Source: Serendipita indica DSM 11827 (taxonomy: Eukaryota > Basidiomycota > Agaricomycetes > Sebacinales > Serendipitaceae). From it: a stretch of DNA of 64,000 bases. The notes under the pieces were generated by a model that was not told where the DNA came from, made no database searches, and saw only the letters and a list, made by a program, of their open reading frames with translations. Made by a program: the position numbers and the translations under genes. Location: contig CAJVGD010000001.1 of the NCBI GenBank assembly GCA_910890315.1, forward strand, positions 1,550,001-1,614,000, written 5' to 3'. Positions within the stretch are counted from its first letter, which is position 1; each line of letters begins with the position of its first letter. Shown in pieces: positions 45,729 through 58,538 of the stretch.

Positions 45729-48700
45729 TTATGGTCCCGGAGCTGGTGAACCAGGCAGTCGATTTCGAGCAGGAGGTGCGCCTCCGCGACCAGCTGGTCT
45801 TGCTGGTAGACCGCCTTCGCCAGGCTTCAGTCGCTTTGCCAACGCACCAGGGTCGTTTGAATCGTCCTCATCTCTTGCACGCTTTTGACCAGATGCGCCG
45901 AGTATGCTGAGCTGCCCACTTGGCGACGCAGGTGCACCACCCGCAATGGCTTGATTAACCGCGTCGAGTACAGTGCCTCTTCCCGTACCCGCCGGAGCAG
46001 CTCCTCTTGCTCGAGTAGCTGGTGCACCTCTTGGGTTTGCAGCACCACGACCACGTCCACGAGCCGCCACTGGCGAGGCTGGCAATCCAGCGGCAACCGG
46101 AACAGCAGGTAAAGTCGCGAGAGGGCTCGCCGCAGGCTCAACTTTAACCGGGGAGGGTACAGCCGCTGAAGGCGGAGCGGCATTAGTGGTCGCAGGCGCA
46201 CTGCCGCCTGGGGCCGCTACAGGCTTGGATGCAGCCGTACCTTTGAGTTGAGCAAGCTCGGTCTTGACCCGATTGAATTGCATGTTGAGCATCTTGAGCT
46301 TGGCGTCCGCTTCTCGTCGACCATTCTCCGTTGCCTGAGCGAGCGCTTTGTTATGTTCCTCTTGGATAGAAGCAACCTGCTCGGCAACTCGAGTTTGAAT
46401 AATTGTCTCAAGCTCTGGGTTTTGCGGTAGGCCTTCTGGTCGCTTTGCTAGTTGCTCTTGCAGTGATCGAATCTCAGCTGCTTGTTGTTGCAACTGAGCG
46501 ATATTTGGTTGAGCGCTCGCCAGATTGTTCAGCTGCTGCTGTAACGGTGCGATAGCTGCCGCGACGGCGGCATCCTTTTCCGACTGCAATTGCGCGGTAG
46601 CAGCTGCGACGCGCTGAGCCACAATCGCTTCCACGTCTGTCGAAGTGGATGCGGAAGATGCTAGCGCTGCCTTCTCCTTTTCCAAATTGGTCTACATGAA
46701 ATTCAGGATCATTCGACGACAGGTCAAATGGACAGCTCACGATTGTCTCCCGCTGCTTTGATAAATCGCCCGCCATCTTCCGGGCTCGTGCTTGGAGATC
46801 CTAACAAACTTATAAATACGCTCTCGGCCACAAGACTTTGACCTACTGCAAAGTCCCTTGCGGCTTTGGCGACTTGTTCACCGGTCGCACCAGTGCCCGA
46901 GGGCGCCCCTTTGGCGACCTGCTCCTTGAGAGATGCCAATTCTGTTTGGAGCAAAGTATTCTGCTCTTTAAGTTGGGCGACTTCGGTTCGCAGAGCCTGA
47001 GCCTCAGAGTCGGAAACGACAGGCTTGGATGCATTGGACTTGGTTTGCTCTTCCAACTCGGCGCGCGCAGCCTCCAGGCTTTTGGTGACCAGCTCTAACT
47101 GGGATGTCGCAGAATCTCTTTCCGCTATGAGGGCAGACTGGCGCTCTTTGGCTTGCTCTGCAGTGCTCTGCGCATTTTGGGCCGCGTTTTTCCATTGCTG
47201 TTGAGCATCTTTCCATTTTGCGACCTACTCAGAGTTAGATGCATACGAACAGATAAGGGGCCATGTACCTGGTCATTTGACTTGGAGAGTTGCGCCTTGA
47301 GGGTTGCGACTTCGGCTTCCAATCTCTCGGCTTCAGCCTTGACTTGTTCGTGGACTTCTGGATCGATGCGTTCGAACTGTAGGACGTCAGGATAGTGAAT
47401 ATATAGGGACTGTCGGAACCATACTTTTGTCATGATCGAAGTTGCACGCTTTCGCCACTGGTCAATCGATTCTTGCAACTTTTCGTTCTCAACTTTGACG
47501 TATTCAAGTTCGCTGCGAAGAGTGATGACCTCTTGTTTCAATGGCGAAATTTCCGTTTCTCGAGCGATCAAGTCGTCGCTCTTCTTCTGCAGACGTTGCT
47601 CGAGCTGAGCTTTTTCTTCGCGAAGCACTCGGTTACTTTCGATCAGCGCCGCATTCTCCGAGACCTTTGAAAGCAAAGTCTGTTGGTCATTGGGATTGAG
47701 TGCCGCCTTTGAGGCCATTTCACGCTCCTACAGTTCAATTTTAGTATCCAGCACAAAGCATGCATGGAGAGATACTCACTTCTGAAAGACGTTGACGAGT
47801 AGACTCGAGTTCGGACGTGAGACGGCGTACGTCTCCGTTTATACGAGCATTTTCGCGCTTCAGAAGCTCGCACTGCCCACGAAGCAAGTCTGCATCTCTC
47901 TGGACATGTTTGATAACTTGCTGTAGCTCTTGAACCTGACTGTCGTTGGATGGCGCTTGGATTGCGGCCACAGCGGTCTCTGATAATTCGCCAAGTCGTG
48001 CAGCTTGAGAAGTGACGCTGGCCAGCTGATTGTGAAGGAGAGTGTTCTGCTTCATGAGATCGTCGTAGCTGCAAACTGTCAACAAAGAGTTGGCGAAAGG
48101 CTATAAACCACTTACCGCGAGCGAATCTCGGTAACTTCTTGCTTCAAACTCTCTGACTGAACCTCCCAGCTCTTTTGAGAGGAGGTGAGGATATGTTGAG
48201 CCGACCTTGCTTCAGCTGCGTGACGTTCGGCGGAAACTTGTAAATCTTGAAGCTGCTGCCTGAGGTTCGTGCACTCCTCGAGAGCCTTAGAATGATCGAC
48301 GAGGAGCGCCTGGTACTTGGTTTGCGCCTCCTGTTATGTAAATTAGACCAAGAAGAAGGAAAATCGTATATGATACGTACGTGCGTTCTTTGAGCTTCGG
48401 CGCGGAGCTCTTGATGGATATCTTCCTGAGCCCGTACGGCACGCTCATCAGCGCCGCGAACATCTGCAACAATATCCTCAAGGAACTTCTTCTCCTCGGC
48501 GAATTGAGTTGCCTTGACCTCCATCTCTGACTCGAGCGCCTTCTTTTGGTCGGCAAGCGTCGCCCTTTCTAGATCCAGGAGAGTTACTTTCTCTTGCAGA
48601 GACAAAAGCTGAGCCTAGAGATATTGATCAATGGCAAGATTTGTCAAGCATCAGCGTCACAAACCTCCTTCGTCGCCAGGTCTTGTTGAGTCTTGGCGCT

Positions 48701-51700
48701 ATATTCATCCGTAGATCGCCGCAAGTCTTCGAGTGCCTGTTCTGTTGTCTGGGCCAATTCTTGGTACATGACTGCATTAGCTTTTTCGTTGGTGAGCTCG
48801 AGCTGCACCGTCTTCAACTCAGCACTGAAAATAGTCAGAAAGGAGAGTAATATGAGTATCTCGAACAGACCTAAGTTCGGCAAGTTGGGCGCGGAGGTTC
48901 TCCTCTTCTGAACCACTGGTCATTGCAGGAACAATGCCAATTGTTCCCGGACGACGTTCAAAGACGGCCAATTTCTCCAATGCACGTTGGAGTTGCTTGT
49001 TGAGATCGTCTGCCCGAGCTTGAAGATGACTTTGGTTTGCTTGAGCGACAGCAGCAGCCTCTCGTGACTTGGTACTCTCCTCGGTCTGCACATCACTCAG
49101 ATATAGTGACTTTTGGTTTAATGAGAGGACTCACGAGTTGGGAAAGGCGATGACTGAGATCCCTGATTTCCGCCTCCTTTTCATTGAGTCTTGATCGAGC
49201 AGCGGCTCTGTCGGTCATAATCTCGTCACGCAAAGTAGCACTATTGCGTCGTCAGCTCGTATTCAGAGGCCCAGTACAGAAACACTGACACTTCAGACAT
49301 CAATCTCGTCTTTTCTTGCTCCAAGGACTGTTTGTTCTCTTCCCAAAGCAATGAGAGCTCATCCTTCATGCGGCGATAGTCCTCCAGAGTTTGATTGTTG
49401 CGAGTACGTTCTGCATGCAACTGGCGATTCTCTTGTTCCAAGCGCTCTTCTCGAGACTATAAGCAGAGTTAATACACATCGGCTTCTACACGAACAATAT
49501 ATCTCACCTTTTGCAGAGCCTTTTCGTTTCGTAGCAGCTGCGATTCGCTCTGTGCTTTGGCGAGTGTGCTAGAATACTCTGCAAGCGTCGAAGAAAGCTC
49601 GCCAATCTTGATCTCTGCTTGTCTAACATGAGCTTGGAGCTCGTTATTCCTGGCTGAGAGCGTCTTCAATTCCTCGGTCTGAGCAGTGGTTGTTGACTGG
49701 AGAAGACGATAGCGTTCTACACAATTGTTAGTTGCATAGCCCTGCCACGACTACAAGCACTGACCAAGATGGTATTCATTGGTGGCACGGGCCTTTCCAA
49801 GAGCGACGTGGGCATCCGTAGACTCGGCCTGAGCCTTCTTCAACTCCTTCCGGAGCTCCTCAAAGTCTCTTGCAGTCTCCCGCTTGAGTGCATCCAATGC
49901 GGCGTGCTCCTCGTCGTACTTCTGGTGATAATCGACGCCGCCGTCGATCACCATGACATTGCCTGCCTCAGACGCGCCCGATCCCTGTCGTCGAGAGGCC
50001 ATGGCCTTGAATACGTCTCTTTCCTTGATATACGCCTCCATCTTGGCCTGAGAGGTCTGCAATTGTGTCTGCAGGCTCTCGATAACGGCTCGTGCCTCTG
50101 CCATCATTTCATTCTCCTCATCCGCCGCTGCCTTGCGATCTCGTTCCTCGAGCTGCGATGCAAGAGACCTCGTGAGACTGAGCAGTGTCTGATTTTGTTG
50201 CTGAAGATGTGGAATGCTGCGGAAGAGGACCAAATTGGACGTGACAAAGCCATCACCATCGAGGAGCTCATCGGGTTCTCCAGAAACGTCCTCGACAAAC
50301 TCTTCAGGGAGAGTTGGGTCAAGGGCACGAGCAAGTTGATGCATCAGTCCACGGACTTGACGACTGAGATCTACTTGTTGCTTATTGAGCAGGTTGACTT
50401 CCTTTTGCTTGCTGGCAAGGGCATGTTGCGCCTCGCGTGCCGCACGAGCTTGCTGATCACGGTCCTCCATGACCTCTGAGAGCTGTGTAGCAAGTTGACG
50501 TGCTTCTGCCGAAACGCGCTCGTACTCCAAACGTTGCTGAGTGAGAACAGGTGCCTACGACATATAAGCAAAGAAGTAATAGCATATAGCCCAAAGGTAC
50601 TCACCCTATCCTGAATCTCGTTGAAAATATCGTTGAGCGTTGTTTCGAGTCGCTGTTTCTCCTGCTTCTCCTGCTGAAGTTCTTTCTGAAGTCGCACATA
50701 GTCGGCATAGACTTCGGTGATAGATCTGCCTCCTCGTTGGAGCTTGGACACGATGGAAGCAGTCGGGCTGAGCATCAAGGAAGAAACTCCACCGGGCGCG
50801 GGCGATCCAGGTGTCATGGCACGGTTGAAGGATGTTTCGGCCATGGAGAATTCACCTGCCTGTGCACGCTGCAAAACCTCCTCCAACTCTTCCACCTTTC
50901 GTTCTGCGCTATCTGCTCGCTCTCGTTCGCGATCTGCCTGGGCAAGGAGCGTTTCCTCGCGCTTCGTCAACTCTCTCCTAATAATCTCCTCCTCCCTTTC
51001 AATCTCGGCTATACGCGTCTTTGCATCGTCTGCGATTCTCTCATACTTTTCGAGCAAATCTTTGCAAGCTTGCATTTCCTCTTGGAAGGCACGCTTGTTG
51101 GCCGCTTCTTCGCTCTGCAAGTCGCGGTTCTTCTCGAGAGCTTCGTTGAGCTTGCGTTCCATTTCGTGATTGGTCGATTGTATAGCCCGTAGACGTTCTG
51201 CTTCTCGATCATAGTCGCTTGTCTTTTGGTCGAGTTTGCTTTGCAGCGTCGTCACTTCCTCGGTACGCGCTCGTCGCAACTCTGTATAGCGTGATAGCTG
51301 GTTGGAGAGTTCGTTGTTGAGCGAGTCGTTGCTTTCCTGAAGTAGATTGATTTGTTGCTCGAGAGTGGAAATCTTAAAGTGCTGGGTGGCCTCTGAAGAC
51401 GATGTTTCGGCGAGTTTTGCTTGCAAGTCTGCGACGAGTTTTTTGACATTTTGAACTTCGCTCCTCAACTCTGTATTTTCACCTGTCATCAAATAAGATT
51501 TGAGCGTCCTCGCATATTTAGCCCATAACATACTGTGCAGTCGCGTTTCTCGATTGAGAGCCGCGTCGAGCGTGTCTGTCAATGTCTTTTTCTCCCTCTC
51601 ACGCTCTTCGATTCTGATTCGCAGCTGCTCTGTTTCGTGTGTAGAAGTTGTGGACGTTGAGGCGAGCGTGGCGAGCTGATCTTGGATGGCCGCTCTGCTC

Positions 51701-52053
51701 TGCGCGAGCTCTGCGTTTTCCTTTTTGACGGAATCGAGCTCTCCCTTGAGTGACTCGAGCTGCTCGGTGTATTCGACGCGAAACGTCTCTTGCTGGTGCA
51801 AAGTTTGCTCAATGTCAGCGTCCTTTTGAGCCAACCGCTCCTCCCAGTCTTGAAAGGCGGCATCAAACTGCTCCTTTTGGGAGATTAATAGACGATAGAC
51901 GGCGAGTATTGTGTCCGGAGAGGGCGCGGACCAGTCGTTGGGCCCTAACAAGGCGTCCAAGGATGATGTTGAGACATCTTCTGGGAGCTGTAGCTGGATA
52001 TGTGGTGATGACTGTTGTTCTTGTGCTTGTGCGTGACGCGTCTGCGGGGCCAT
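45729..52053 (-). CDS. MLP1: Nucleoprotein TPR / Mlp1-like nuclear basket protein
   Basis: Very long coiled-coil protein (about 1,950 residues) forming the nuclear basket; it tethers mRNP surveillance, SUMO protease and spindle checkpoint factors. The ATG at 52053 opens MAPQTRHAQAQEQQ. Almost the entire length is heptad repeats rich in Glu, Gln, Leu and Lys. The Tpr/Mlp1 signature is at about 50640-50740: GGRSITEVYADYVRLQKEL, followed by LETTLNDIFNEIQDR. Roughly fifteen short introns interrupt it (for example near 50555-50610, 49680-49765, 48320-48380 and 47225-47270). The C-terminal 200 residues (46200-45729) are disordered, Ala/Pro/Gly-rich with RGRGRGAANPRG-type boxes and a final PGSPAPGP, as in other fungal Mlp proteins. 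It ends 138 bp from the convergent Mei2-like gene. Confidence 0.85.
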
Positions 52054-52189
52054 GAGCTCCCGTCTGTTGGCGTCGAGTCCAAGACAACGTTGGCCTCTAT
52101 CAACCACCGGCGCAGCCACTCGGAAGGGCAATTAAACACTCGGAAATGTTATTTCAACATGGAAATACAAGTAATAAATTGCTCTCAAG

Positions 52190-52873
52190 TTACCAATTCT
52201 TCCAGTCCTGTGTGCCACCCGTCAGGAGTGAGGTGCTTGCCTCAGCCAAAGGACGTGCAGCGAGCTTTCTGGGTGGTCTAGGATGACCTCCTCGTCTACG
52301 ATTCACTGCTATCCACGGCGTTAGGGCATTGGGAGGGACGACGCTTGTGCTCATAAACGAGCTCGTGCAACTGTCTGGTTGAGCAACTCTGGGGGGAAAG
52401 AGAGATTTCAAGTAACTCTCTTTTTCATCCTCTTTGATCCTGAGTAGCGTCTGGAGGTGCGTAGGGGTGACATATGGCTGGAATGTCGATGCCGCTTGCT
52501 GAGATGGATGCACATCTTCAGAATCCATTCTGGTGGCCGCGGGAGGCTCAACCATCCTTACTACTGCCTCTACGTCCGAGTCTGAATCCTCGAGGGTCAA
52601 ATCCACGATTTCTGGTGCCTGTGGTAGAGCACAATTGCTGCATTTCCACGCCTCGATGGCGCCTGGCGAGGCTTGGAATAGCTCGCGGAGGGCATTGGTT
52701 GTGACGGGTGGTTCATGACACACTATTAATTACGTTGTTATATGCCAATCGTCCTTGGATAGTGGTTGGGAGTGCATACGCGTGTGGACCCACGACTTGC
52801 AGCCGGAACATCTCAGTAAAAAGTTTTGGAATGAAGACTGTGTCGAATGACATTTTCTACATTTGCTCGCCAT
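52190..52873 (-). CDS. Small PHD-finger protein
   Basis: The ATG at 52873 opens MASKCRKCHSTQSS. The first exon supplies KCRKC, LRCSGCKSWVH; a 60-nt intron (GTATGC to TTAATAG) leads to LCHEPPVTTNALRELF and EAWKCSNCALP. Together these give the eight ligands of a C4HC3 PHD finger, which reads histone H3 tails in chromatin. The rest of the 210 residues has an acidic SUMO-interaction-like motif (EIVDLTLEDSDSD), two helical segments and a basic Pro/Arg tail (RRRGGHPRPPRK). The stop is at 52190. It lies 136 bp upstream of TPR on the same strand and is divergent from the desaturase gene, with 179 bp between start codons. No catalytic domain accompanies the finger. Confidence 0.75.
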
Positions 52874-53052
52874 TTTCCTGGAATAACGGCCAACACGGGA
52901 GCAGAGGCGATCACCACGATGCCACGATGCAAATGAATAGTCGAAATTTGCCCGCCCCAAGTTTTTGCTTTGCCTCGCCCTCGCTCCCTCTAGTCTGGAC
53001 CCCGCCTCGTCTTTCTTTTCGACTCTCCGTCCATCACAAAATCCCCTCAAAA

Positions 53053-54881
53053 ATGGCTCTAAGACGCCCCGCTGCTGCGCTAAAGCAAGCCACGACGCCA
53101 GAAGACGACGTCGCCACGTTTGTCGTCCCAGACCTCTCCGTCAAGGACCTCCTCTCGGTCATTCCGTGCGTCTACGACCGCGTTTGCTATCCCTCCGCTC
53201 ACCTCTTGCTACCTACAGTCAGCATTGCTTCAAGCGATCCGCCCTCAGGTCCTTTTCCTACGTGTACGAGCCACCCCCACGCGCCTCTCTCGTTTCCTGA
53301 CCATTTTCACAGCGTTTGGGATTGCTTCCTACTTGGGGCCATCTACAAGGGCACCAAGTATGCAGAGGCTCAGCTGCTGCCCACCATTGACTACCCTCAC
53401 CCTTACTTCGAGACGGCCGCGTATTATGGCCTATGGAGCCTCTACGGGTATGCGGCCGGCCTGGTGGCTACCGGTATCTGGGTAATTGCCCACGGTGCGT
53501 GATTCCGACGGGATTGACATGCGGAACTCCCACTGACAGCCCTGGCCAAATCTCCCCAGAATGTGGGCATCAAGCGTTTTCAGAGTCAAAATTCATCAAT
53601 AACACGATGGGCTGGATCCTTCATTCTTCGTACGTCCTGGATAAACATTTCATAAAAGACATTGGCTCCTGACAACTGCCTTTTGCTCGTTAGACTCGGC
53701 GTTCCCTATCATTCCTGGCGCATCAGCCATGCGAAGCATCACGCCAGCACCGGCCACATGAACTTGGACCAAGTCTTTGTCCCCAAAACCCGTTCCGAAC
53801 TCCGCCTCCCTCCTCTCGATCCCGCCAAGGACGACCCACTCGGCATCAAGGTTTCCGACGAGGTCATGAAGGAAATGTGGGAGGCCATTGGAGACTCTCC
53901 CTTCAGTGCCGCCACGTATGGTGCCCTCCAATTGGTGAGCCCCCAATCTTCCTGTGGCCGATGGGCTCAGCCGACTAACCCCTTCCCCATCAGCTCTTCG
54001 GTTGGCCCATGTATCTAATCCGCAATGCCACTGGACAACGATCGTATCCTCGCTTCACAAACCACTTCCAGCCCTCATCGGTCATCTTTGCCCCCCACCA
54101 GCGGGACCAAATCCTGCTTTCCGACGTTGGTGTCCTTCTCTGGATTGCCGCATTGGTCTATTCGTCCATGACATTTGGATTTGGAACCATGATGCGCGTA
54201 TACGGCGTTCCCTACCTTTGGGGTAAGCCTGTCATCCTCCGATTTGATATCCATGTCACTCACCATCCACAGTCAACTCCTGGCTCGTCTTGATCACCTT
54301 CCTCCAACATACCGACCCCATGCTCCCCCATTACCGCGCGGCTGCATTCAACTTGTGAGTCAAACCCCAACCCATTCTTCGGGGCAAATGCTCATTGTTC
54401 GCAGCCAACGTGGTGCGCTTTCGACCCTTGATCGTAGCCTTCTCGGTGGTGCCGGTCCCTTTTTCGGCTGGCTCGGTGGATTCTTGACGCACGGCATTTC
54501 CGAGACCCACGTTCTCCACCACGTCTGCTCAAAGATTCCCCATTACCATGCGTACGTTTTCTTTGTTTTTCTAGGATGGCATCATGCTTATTTTACCAGC
54601 TGGGAGGCTTCCGACGCTCTTCGCAAGCGTCTTGCTAGCGCTGGCATCCATCTCCAGGGTGCTCCAGGAGGATGGTCCGAGGTTGTCAAGACCATTCGTC
54701 AATGCAAGGTGAGAATCATTGCCGCCACAACTTTCAATCCCGAGCTTATGAAACTGCCTAGTTTGTCGAGGATGAGGGAGATGTCGTGTTCTACAAGAAC
54801 GCGTACGGCAAGGCTGCATGCAAGGCCGTCTACAACGAGCCTGTCAGCGATTCCGGTCTCGATATGACCGCCGACTCGTAG
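53053..54881 (+). CDS. FAD2: Delta-12 fatty acid desaturase
   Basis: ER-membrane di-iron enzyme that turns oleate into linoleate. The ATG at 53053 opens MALRRPAAALKQATTPEDD. After two introns come VWDCFLLGAIYKGTKYAE and AYYGLWSLYGYAAGLVATGI. All three His boxes are present: HECGH (formed across the intron at about 53495-53560), HAKHH followed by ASTGHMN, and HVLHH after SETH. Membrane-spanning pairs are visible around LLFGWPMYLI and VGVLLWIAALVYSSM. Introns include 53632-53694, 53935-53995, about 54221-54272, 54355-54403, 54549-54600 and 54708-54759. The C-terminus has FVEDEGDVVFYKNAYGKA and ends in MTADS, TAG at 54881. The length of about 440 residues is normal. The TGHMN following box 2 matches delta-12 rather than delta-15 enzymes, though that is weak evidence. 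Confidence 0.9.
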
Positions 54882-55065
54882 ATACGTGGTGGAAGCACCC
54901 TTTTTTGGATGAATTGGTGTAGCAGGAGCGACTGCTACGTCGACTGGTGCAACTCTTAACGACTCCTTTCTCTCCTCTTAGAATAACGTGCTTGCGCGAG
55001 AGTTCCCCTCTATCAAATAGATGACGACCTTTTCTTGCACCTTGGCCCCTGACTCTATTTGAACG

Positions 55066-58000
55066 ATGCCAGTGAAAAGACGTGATAAAACGACGCTTTT
55101 ACCTCAGGCGTTGCGAGAACAATTGGAACAACAAGGTTTATCCATTTGTCTGGGCCGTACGCATCAAAGAAACTGAGCAGCGGACTTTTAGGGTACAAGA
55201 CGGGCCACTCGCATTCGAAGAGGCAAAAATCTCGAAAGGAGAGACGAACAGAGGAGAAGATTGCAAAGAAGCAACGGAAGAATGAATATTATTCACACAA
55301 CCTGAATAATACACGGTCGTCGGAACCTCGTCCAGATGTAGAGCCACCGAAAAAGAGGAGAAAGCTCGACGAGGGTAACACTATTTCAAAACCGTTGGTT
55401 ACAAAACGCTCGGACAAAAGTCTGAAAACGCTTGAGCCGGTGAAGAAGGATGCTGTCGCTGGCCCAAAGCCTCTTCGAGTAAAAATGGCAGAGGGGGATG
55501 GTCTGTTGAAAAAGACGCGATCGCAGGTGGAAATTGATGAAGATAAGGAGATTGCGTGGTTGGAGTACCAACTTGGTCTGTCTGGCAAAAAGCAGGGCAA
55601 GTCGTGGAATAAGATGTTACAAGAGGATGGGCTTGACGGTGTGTAGAGTCAGGTGACTGATGGGGGAAACTGAGAGTGAGTAGATCTATTGGACGGACTG
55701 GACGACGTACTTGGTGGAGTGGGTGGATCGGAAGACGATGTGGAGGGTCCTGCAGAGGATTGGGACACTGAGCAAGAAAGTCAAGACGAAGAGGATGAGG
55801 ACAAGGAGGATGAAGAGGAAGAGGATGACCACAGCGTCGAAGAAGATGAACCATCCAAGGACGGCAAATCCGATGCTTCCGATGTAGAAATGGATGACGC
55901 TCAGGCGGTTCAGGTCAGTTCAGTGACTTTCAAGGCAGAAGGTATGCTCCCGCTGTTTCTTGTGAAACGACCTCTAATGCCCTGTAGTCGCGGATGGATC
56001 GAAATATGTCCCTCCCCACCTTCGAGCAGCGGCTGCAAACGATCTGGATGCTACCCGCGCAAGACTCCAACGACAAATACGTGGAATGGTGAACAAGTGA
56101 GACAGATCCTGTAGCAGGGATGTATTATACTGACGTCTCTACAGATTATCGGAGCAAAATGTTGCGACGATCCTCAATGAGTTGGAACAAGTTTACCGGG
56201 ACAATACTCGCAACGGTGACGACATATATTTGAATTTTATCGTGTCTGACGTGTTTAGCTGTCACTACACTACTAACAACTGTTATTCTGGACAGCATTG
56301 CTTCCAACTCCAGCCTACTCGATAGTCACGTCGCGCTGATCGCAACGCTTGTGGCATCCCTGTATCGAATTATTGGGATTGAGTTCGGTATGTCTACTTG
56401 ATACCGCACTGTGCCCACTCACTGCTCGTAGTGGCTCATTTCGTCCAAGAATTGGTCGAAAAGTATGAAGTAGCGTACGAAAATGCAAGAAAGAGACCGG
56501 AAGACGATACGATGGATGCTGTGAGCAAAGAACCACTCAATCTCATCGTCTGTCTGGCCGAACTCTACAATTTCGGAGTCATCTCCTGCGTCCTTGTGTA
56601 CGACATCGTCCGCCAACTTTTCAAAGAAACGATTGGGGAACTAGAGGCCGAGCTCCTTCTAAAGATACTAAGACGTACGTCGTCGAGAGCATCAGCACAC
56701 GACTAACAAGAGTAGTATCTGGACAGCAACTACGGCAAGACGATCCCCTTGCCCTCAAGGATATTGTGCAAATGGTCTTGGACAATGTCGCCCATCGCAA
56801 AGGGGATCTAAGGTCGGTGCTCCCCCTCTATTCTCAGGCGGTAATTGATTCTCCTAGCTCTCGAACCCGCTTTATGATCGAGACCTTGACCAACCTCAAG
56901 AACAATAAAGTGAAAAAAAGCGATACCTCAGCGATGGAAACGGTCGAGCGCATGAAAAAGTTTTTAGGGACCCTCAGCAAGCGTTACCATTGTGTGTTTT
57001 CACCGTTTCATACAGTATGTACACACTAACAGTGACAAGCCTCTACAGAACCTCTCCGAGTTACCTTGAGTGACCTTCATTCCTCGGAATCCAAGGGAAA
57101 GTGGTGGTTGGTTGGCGCTGCGTGGGGTGGCGACCCTCTTGTTGATCACAAACTGGAGAAGTCTTCTACACCGACGCACCCGGAGAGTAAACTAGCGAAC
57201 CAGCGTCTGCTACAATTGGCCAAATCTCATGGGGATGAACACTGATATACGACGGAGTATATTTGTGGTCCTTATGAGTAGCGAGGTTAGTTTTCATTCA
57301 TTCTTGCATCGTGCCCGCTGATAAGCCTCTAGGACTTCTTCGATGCGTGCGAAAAATTGGGCCAGCTCTCGCTAAGTGAGCAACAGCAGCGCGAAATCAT
57401 CCGCGTTTTGTTGCATTGTTGCGGTAACGTAAGAAAGATTGATCACTCCCAGGAAGCATCTGATGTCCTCTACAAAGGAGAAGACGTATAATCCATACTA
57501 CGCACTTGTTGGTCTACGTCTGTGCGAACAATCCCATTCGTATAGAATTACTGCTCAATTCTCTCTATGGGATTTCCTCCGGGAGCTCGGGGAGGACGAC
57601 GTGGGTGGCTCTGAGTTGCTCAAATCTCAATCGCGGGACGCAAATCTCGCGGAGCAGACTATCCCAAAGGAACGCATTCGGAATACGGCCAAACTCTACG
57701 CATGGTGGATTGCGCATGGCGCATCCAATCTGCTCATACTCAAGGCAAGAGTACCCCCGTTATGAACGAGTTGTTGTGCTGATTCTGAAACAGCCTCTCA
57801 ACTTTCTTCAGCTCAAAAAGCAAACACGCAGCTTCCTTGATACCCTCTTATACGAGGTATTTGTCGCTTCTCAAGTCAAAACCCCCATCATTTCTCCTGC
57901 CCAGCTCTCTGCCGTGTGGAGACAGAAGCCCAGGGATCGTGAGGCGTTGGAGAAGGTTGCCCTGCAGGTATTGAAGCACGCGCAACTCACTAAAGGATTG

Positions 58001-58150
58001 CTTCTGTATCTTCCAGGGATGGAAAAACGCAAGTTGCATAAAGCACCACAGCCAGACGAAGCGGGCTTTGTTCAGTGGGCCACGACTGTTATGCGCGACG
58101 CTCTAGAGACTGGAACCTCCCTTGGAGTTCATGCATTGGCAGGAGAATAG
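55066..58150 (+). CDS. SGD1: Nucleolar MIF4G/MA3 protein (Sgd1/NOM1)
   Basis: Pre-40S ribosome biogenesis factor. The ATG at 55066 opens MPVKRRDKTTLPQALREQLE. An intron (about 55135-55190) joins QQG to YKTGHSHSKRQKSRKERR, a basic N-terminus. An acidic block at about 55690-55890 follows, then KYVPPHLRAAANDLDATRAR, the hallmark before the MIF4G domain. MIF4G helices run from RLSEQNVATILNELEQVY to LIVCLAELYNFGVISCVLVYDIV, and RFMIETLTNLKNNKVKK. The MA3 domain is marked by RRSIFVVLMSSEDFFDACEKL, YYALVGLRLCEQSHSYRITAQF and LYAWWIAHGASNLLILK. The final block includes TLLYEVFVASQ and LLLYLPGMEKRK, ending TAG at 58150. There are about twelve short introns, and their positions between 56880 and 57480 are approximate. 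Its presence with SAS10 in the same window is coincidental as far as I can see. Confidence 0.88.
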
Positions 58151-58157
58151 CCAACCT

Positions 58158-58435
58158 CTATGTCCTGGGATCATCGCTCGGAATCCTCCAACCACTGTCA
58201 GTGTCGGCGGCTTGATGGTGGCCGTGATCATGGTGATTCTCCTGTACAGCTAAGGACATTGAATGGGTGATGTACCCTGTGATCTCGCACTTGACAGACT
58301 TGGAAGGCGGTTCGGGGCTGGAACCAGCATGCCCTAGGCCACCGTTTGTATTCTTATTTCGATCACTGTATAATTTGACAGGGACTTTTCTATCCAAAAG
58401 TTTGGAGACGGCGCTTGAAAGGGTCTAAGAGATCT
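58158..58435 (-). CDS. Possible short minus-strand exon, unknown
   Basis: On the minus strand an open stretch preceded by a CTCTTAG acceptor-like site reads TLSSAVSKLLDRKVPVKLYS at its start and WRIPSDDPRT at its end, with a His/Asp-rich patch (NHHDHGHH). It would be the last exon of a gene whose earlier exons overlap the start of the CENP-B-like gene. A different minus-strand frame up to 58632 is also open. No ATG or family is visible. It may be chance, since it lies in the 390-bp spacer after SGD1. Confidence 0.25.
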
Positions 58436-58538
58436 TGGACTCTAGCCTCGTTATCATTGGAAAACGAGGGCGCGGCTACATCGTGCGTTCCAGAGTCGTT
58501 GAACAGACTCTGCAGCGTACGACTTGTATTCGACGTTG

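Noticed and set aside
49769-50479. 236-codon plus-strand Leu-rich frame
   Set aside because: It is the complement of TPR coiled-coil codons (Glu/Gln/Lys on one strand give Leu/Phe on the other).
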